From Rhodoferax sp. UBA6134 (GTDB lineage Bacteria > Pseudomonadota > Gammaproteobacteria > Burkholderiales > Burkholderiaceae_C): a DNA stretch of 26,321 nt. The stretch spans positions 3,342 through 29,662 of the forward strand of contig DIVK01000107.1 in the NCBI GenBank assembly GCA_002422455.1, written 5' to 3'. Shown here piece by piece: positions 23,845 through 26,321 of this stretch (position 1 is its first letter; each line of letters opens with the position of its first letter). Made by a program: the position numbers and the translations under genes. The notes under the pieces are model-generated. The model saw only the letters and a list, made by a program, of their open reading frames with translations. It was not told where the DNA came from and searched no databases.

Positions 23845-23872
23845 AATGATAATAATTCTCATTTGCTATACA
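23845..23872 (+). promoter_or_regulatory. Fur box and putative promoter of the siderophore receptor
   Basis: AATGATAATAATTCTCATT (23845-23863) closely resembles the 19-bp Fur consensus GATAATGATAATCATTATC. A possible -10 element TATACA lies at 23867-23872, so bound Fur-Fe(II) would block RNA polymerase. It is about 100 bp before the receptor start. This predicts expression under iron shortage. Confidence 0.75.
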
Positions 23873-23960
23873 CTTGCAATGAAAGTGCTTTACCGCCTTC
23901 AATCACTGACGGACCGTGAACTTTTTCCCGGCTCGCCCAACTCAAAGCAAAGCAACCAAC

Positions 23961-26087
23961 ATGTCAGTCAGAATCAAAATGAAACCGCTCGCCATCGCCA
24001 TACTGGCGACACTCGAAACCATGAGCGTCACGCATGGCGCCGAGCAGACGCTGGCGCCGGTCACGGTGCAGGAATTAGCCGAACGTGCCGACGGCCCGGT
24101 GAGCGGCTACCATGCCACGCGCTCCGCCACCTTCACCAAAACCGACACGCCACTCAAGGAAGTTCCGGCCTCGGTCAGCGTGGTGCCGGCCGAGCTGATG
24201 AAAGATCAGGCGATGCAAAGCTTGGCCGACGTCATTCGCTACGTTCCCGGCGCCACCGCCCATCAGGGGGAAGGCAACCGCGATCAGGTCATCTTGCGTG
24301 GCATCAGCACCTCGGCTGATTTTTACGTCGACGGCGTTCGCGACGACGCGCAGGTGTTCCGGGACCTCTACAACCTGGAGCGCGTCGAAGTCCTGAAAGG
24401 CGCCGGCGGCATGGCGTTCGGTCGCGGTGGCGCCGGCGGCGTCGTCAACCGCGTCACGAAGAAGCCCACCTTCGCGCCCTTGGGCAAGGCCGCGGTAACA
24501 CTGGGCAGCGATCAACGGTTGCGCGGTACCGTCGACGTCGGTGGCCAGTTCAACAATGTGACCGCCTGGCGCCTGAACGTCATGGCCGAAAGCGGCGACA
24601 GCTTTCGCAGCGGCGTCGATATGAAGCGTTATGCCATCAATCCGACAGTGACCCTGACGCCGAGCGCGCAAACCACGCTGACCCTGGGCTACGAACACCT
24701 GAAAGACGAACGCACGGCCGACCGGGGCATCCCGGCGCGCAATGGCCGTCCGTTCGATACCGACTCCAGCACTTTTTTTGGCAATGTCGATCAGAGCCAA
24801 GCGCGCTCAACGGTGGACAGCGCCTATGCCGTCCTCGAACATGATTTCGGCGACGTGCAGCTGAAAAACAACTTGCGTGTGACGCACTACGACAAGTTCT
24901 ACCAGAATGTCTATGCGGACAACGCCAACAGCAGCTCGGTCGATACAGCCGGCAACATGAAGCTGGCCGCCTACAACAACGCCAACGACCGCACCAATTT
25001 CTTCAATCAGACCGACCTGACAACCCGGTTCACGGCCGGCGGTCTGGCACACACGCTGCTCACCGGCTTCGAACTCGGCCATCAGGACAGCAGCAACAAG
25101 CGCAACACCGGCTTCTTCGGCCCGCTCGCCAACCAAACCCTGACCACCGTGTCGGCCAGTGCGCCGTTCGCCGTTGCGACCGCATTTCGCCCGAACGGCA
25201 CCGACGCGGACAACAATGTCCAGACCGACGTCGTCGCCGTTTATGTGCAGGACCAGATTGCACTGAGCAAGGAATGGAAAGTGCTCGCCGGCCTGCGCTA
25301 CGACTATTTCAAGACCAGCTTCGACGACCGCCGCACGACCACGGCGCCAACCGATTTGGCCCGCACCGACAAGGGTCTGAGCCCGCGCCTGGGGCTGATC
25401 TGGTCGCCGACCGCCAGCGCCGGCTATTACGCCAGCTTCAGCCGCTCATTCCTGCCGTCCGGCGAACAACTGGGGCTGGCCCTCAACACGGCCGAGCTGG
25501 CGCCGGAAACGGCGAACAACTACGAAATCGGCGCACGCTGGGATCTGCTGCCCAAGCTGGCATTGTCGGCCGCCGTGTTCCGCCTCGACCGGGACGACGT
25601 ACGCTCGCCCGATCCGTTGAACCCGGGCTTCTTCATCAAGACCGGGCAGCAGCGCACCGAGGGCGTCGAGCTCGGCCTGCAGGGTGAAATCACGCGCCGC
25701 TGGCAAGTCTACGCCGGGGTTGCCCACCTGGACGGACGCATCACCCGGACGACGTCCGGGGCGGTCGCCGGCGCCAAGCTGCAACTGGTGCCCGAGAACA
25801 TGCTGTCGGTCTGGAACCGCCTGGACATTGGCAGCGGCTGGGGCGCCGGCCTGGGCGTGCTCTACCAGGGCGAATCCTTTGCCACGCTCGACAACAAGGT
25901 CATATTGCCAGCCTTCACCCGTGCCGATGGCGCCCTCTACTACGCATTCGGCGACGGCAAGACACGGCTCGCGCTGAACGTCGAAAATCTGTTTGACAGG
26001 AAGTACTTTCCGACCGCCGACGGCAACAACAACATCAGCCCGGGCGCGCCGCGCAACGCACGGCTGACCCTGACCACCTCGTTCTAG
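23961..26087 (+). CDS. TonB-dependent siderophore receptor (Fiu/catecholate type)
   Basis: An outer membrane gated channel for ferric siderophores, driven by TonB-ExbBD. The ATG at 23961 gives 708 residues; a GTG at 23916 and an ATG at 23979 are other possible starts. A signal peptide (about 1-26, ending THGA) is followed by a TonB box-like LAPVTV (31-36). The plug domain (about 55-170) has KEVPASVSVVP, DVIRYVPGA, ILRGISTSADFYVDGVRDD and LERVEVLKGAGGMAFGRGG. The beta-barrel follows with LNVENLFDRKYFPTADG near the end and the terminal aromatic residue of RLTLTTSF. The plug sequence resembles Fiu/PiuA-like catecholate receptors; the ligand is not proven. No dioxygenase partner gene is seen downstream within the window. 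Regulation by Fur is likely. Confidence 0.95.
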   Translation: MSVRIKMKPLAIAILATLETMSVTHGAEQTLAPVTVQELAERADGPVSGYHATRSATFTKTDTPLKEVPASVSVVPAELMKDQAMQSLADVIRYVPGATAHQGEGNRDQVILRGISTSADFYVDGVRDDAQVFRDLYNLERVEVLKGAGGMAFGRGGAGGVVNRVTKKPTFAPLGKAAVTLGSDQRLRGTVDVGGQFNNVTAWRLNVMAESGDSFRSGVDMKRYAINPTVTLTPSAQTTLTLGYEHLKDERTADRGIPARNGRPFDTDSSTFFGNVDQSQARSTVDSAYAVLEHDFGDVQLKNNLRVTHYDKFYQNVYADNANSSSVDTAGNMKLAAYNNANDRTNFFNQTDLTTRFTAGGLAHTLLTGFELGHQDSSNKRNTGFFGPLANQTLTTVSASAPFAVATAFRPNGTDADNNVQTDVVAVYVQDQIALSKEWKVLAGLRYDYFKTSFDDRRTTTAPTDLARTDKGLSPRLGLIWSPTASAGYYASFSRSFLPSGEQLGLALNTAELAPETANNYEIGARWDLLPKLALSAAVFRLDRDDVRSPDPLNPGFFIKTGQQRTEGVELGLQGEITRRWQVYAGVAHLDGRITRTTSGAVAGAKLQLVPENMLSVWNRLDIGSGWGAGLGVLYQGESFATLDNKVILPAFTRADGALYYAFGDGKTRLALNVENLFDRKYFPTADGNNNISPGAPRNARLTLTTSF

Positions 26088-26101
26088 TCTTACTGTGTTA
26101 T

Positions 26102-26320
26102 TTAATTGGCCCGTTTCGAACTCGAAGGCAGCAGGGACATCGAGGCAGGCGGCGAGCCAGGAGTGAGCCGATACGCAGCCGCAAGCTCGTGATCGAGGAT
26201 GGGACGTGGCGCTGCGTGCGCTGGGCTTGCGCGAGGCTTGTAATGCGTGGGGAGGGCAGGCTCTTGGCGTTGAGCAGAGTTTTTTTTGCCACCGGCCGTC
26301 GGGATGGCCCAGCCGCTGAG
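26102..26320 (-). CDS. Possible 3' end of an unrecognised gene (partial)
   Basis: One minus-strand frame stays open from the window edge to a TAA at 26102-26104 (72 codons), with a plausible protein-like stretch reading LPTHYKPRAS, PRPILDHELAAAYRL and LTPGSPPAS. I do not recognise it. The other two minus frames are also open over most of this GC-rich piece, so chance is a real possibility. A run of eight T residues on the plus strand (26280-26287) crosses the frame. The sequence beyond the window is needed to decide. Confidence 0.2.
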   Translation of the reverse strand, partial: LSGWAIPTAGGKKNSAQRQEPALPTHYKPRASPAHAAPRPILDHELAAAYRLTPGSPPASMSLLPSSSKRAN

Positions 26321-26321
26321 C

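Larger units (their letters stand above)
23351..23960. other. 610-bp gene-free region upstream of the TonB receptor
   Basis: No intact gene is supported here. The left part (to about 23640) is GC-rich with open frames on both strands that look like chance; it includes a 12-bp palindrome CAAAAGCTTTTG (23594-23605). The middle (23719-23817) is a transposase remnant. The right part, from about 23820, is AT-rich and carries the Fur box and the receptor promoter. Confidence 0.6.

Noticed and set aside
26098..26292. 64-codon minus-strand open frame with an ATG
   Set aside because: Low-complexity Arg/Leu/Ser content, no ribosome binding site, and other frames are equally open; not called as a gene.
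1..26321. tRNA, rRNA, CRISPR arrays, prophage or defence genes
   Set aside because: No cloverleaf-like intergenic segment, no regularly spaced direct repeats and no phage or defence domains were seen by eye.

Overview
The window looks like chromosomal DNA of a betaproteobacterium of the order Burkholderiales, most likely a Comamonadaceae member of the Rhodoferax/Polaromonas type. The basis is its high GC content, the amino acid style and gene order of the housekeeping genes, and dispersed palindromic repeats built on a TTTCGACAAGCTCA core. The genus is an inference; no search could be run.

Layout. 1-1751: 5' part of ftsK (minus), cut by the window start. 1804-2754: trxB. 2978-3460: ribosomal protein genes rpmB-rpmG, closed by a strong terminator. 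3526-3630: a palindromic repeat. 3648-6289: fatty acid desaturase and rsmB, both minus. 6306-6545: a small DUF1653 protein. 6667-11483: a four-gene plus-strand operon for a MacAB/TolC-like tripartite exporter (outer membrane factor, adaptor, ATPase, permease), with the ATPase and permease as separate proteins. 11572-13356: DEAD-box RNA helicase (minus), with a 370-base leader/intergenic region that holds a second, larger copy of the repeat. 13727-14302: oligoribonuclease (minus), divergent from an M48/Ste24-like protease (14349-15626), a pterin dehydratase and rsgA (all plus). 16922-16978: an 18-codon remnant of an aminotransferase 3' end. 16987-18709: CobD/CbiB-family protein and Nudix CoA pyrophosphatase (minus). 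18790-20950: the classical rpsP-rimM-trmD-rplS operon (minus). 21175-21621: TM2-like membrane protein. 21672-23350: pit phosphate transporter with its PhoU-like partner (minus). 23351-23960: gene-free stretch with an IS91-type transposase remnant and a Fur box. 23961-26087: TonB-dependent siderophore receptor. 26088-26321: unassigned.

How it works together. Most of the window is core housekeeping: translation (L28, L33, S16, L19, RimM, TrmD, RsmB, RsgA), RNA turnover (Orn, DEAD-box helicase), chromosome segregation (FtsK), redox (TrxB), membrane lipid desaturation and phosphate uptake. The accessory parts are the exporter operon and the iron-regulated receptor next to transposase debris.

No wholly new multi-gene system is evident. 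The best leads are the decayed aminotransferase beside the CobD/CbiB-family gene, the palindromic repeat family, the IS91 scar directly upstream of the Fur-controlled receptor, and the perfect inverted repeat overlapping the ftsK start codon. No tRNA, rRNA or CRISPR array was seen.
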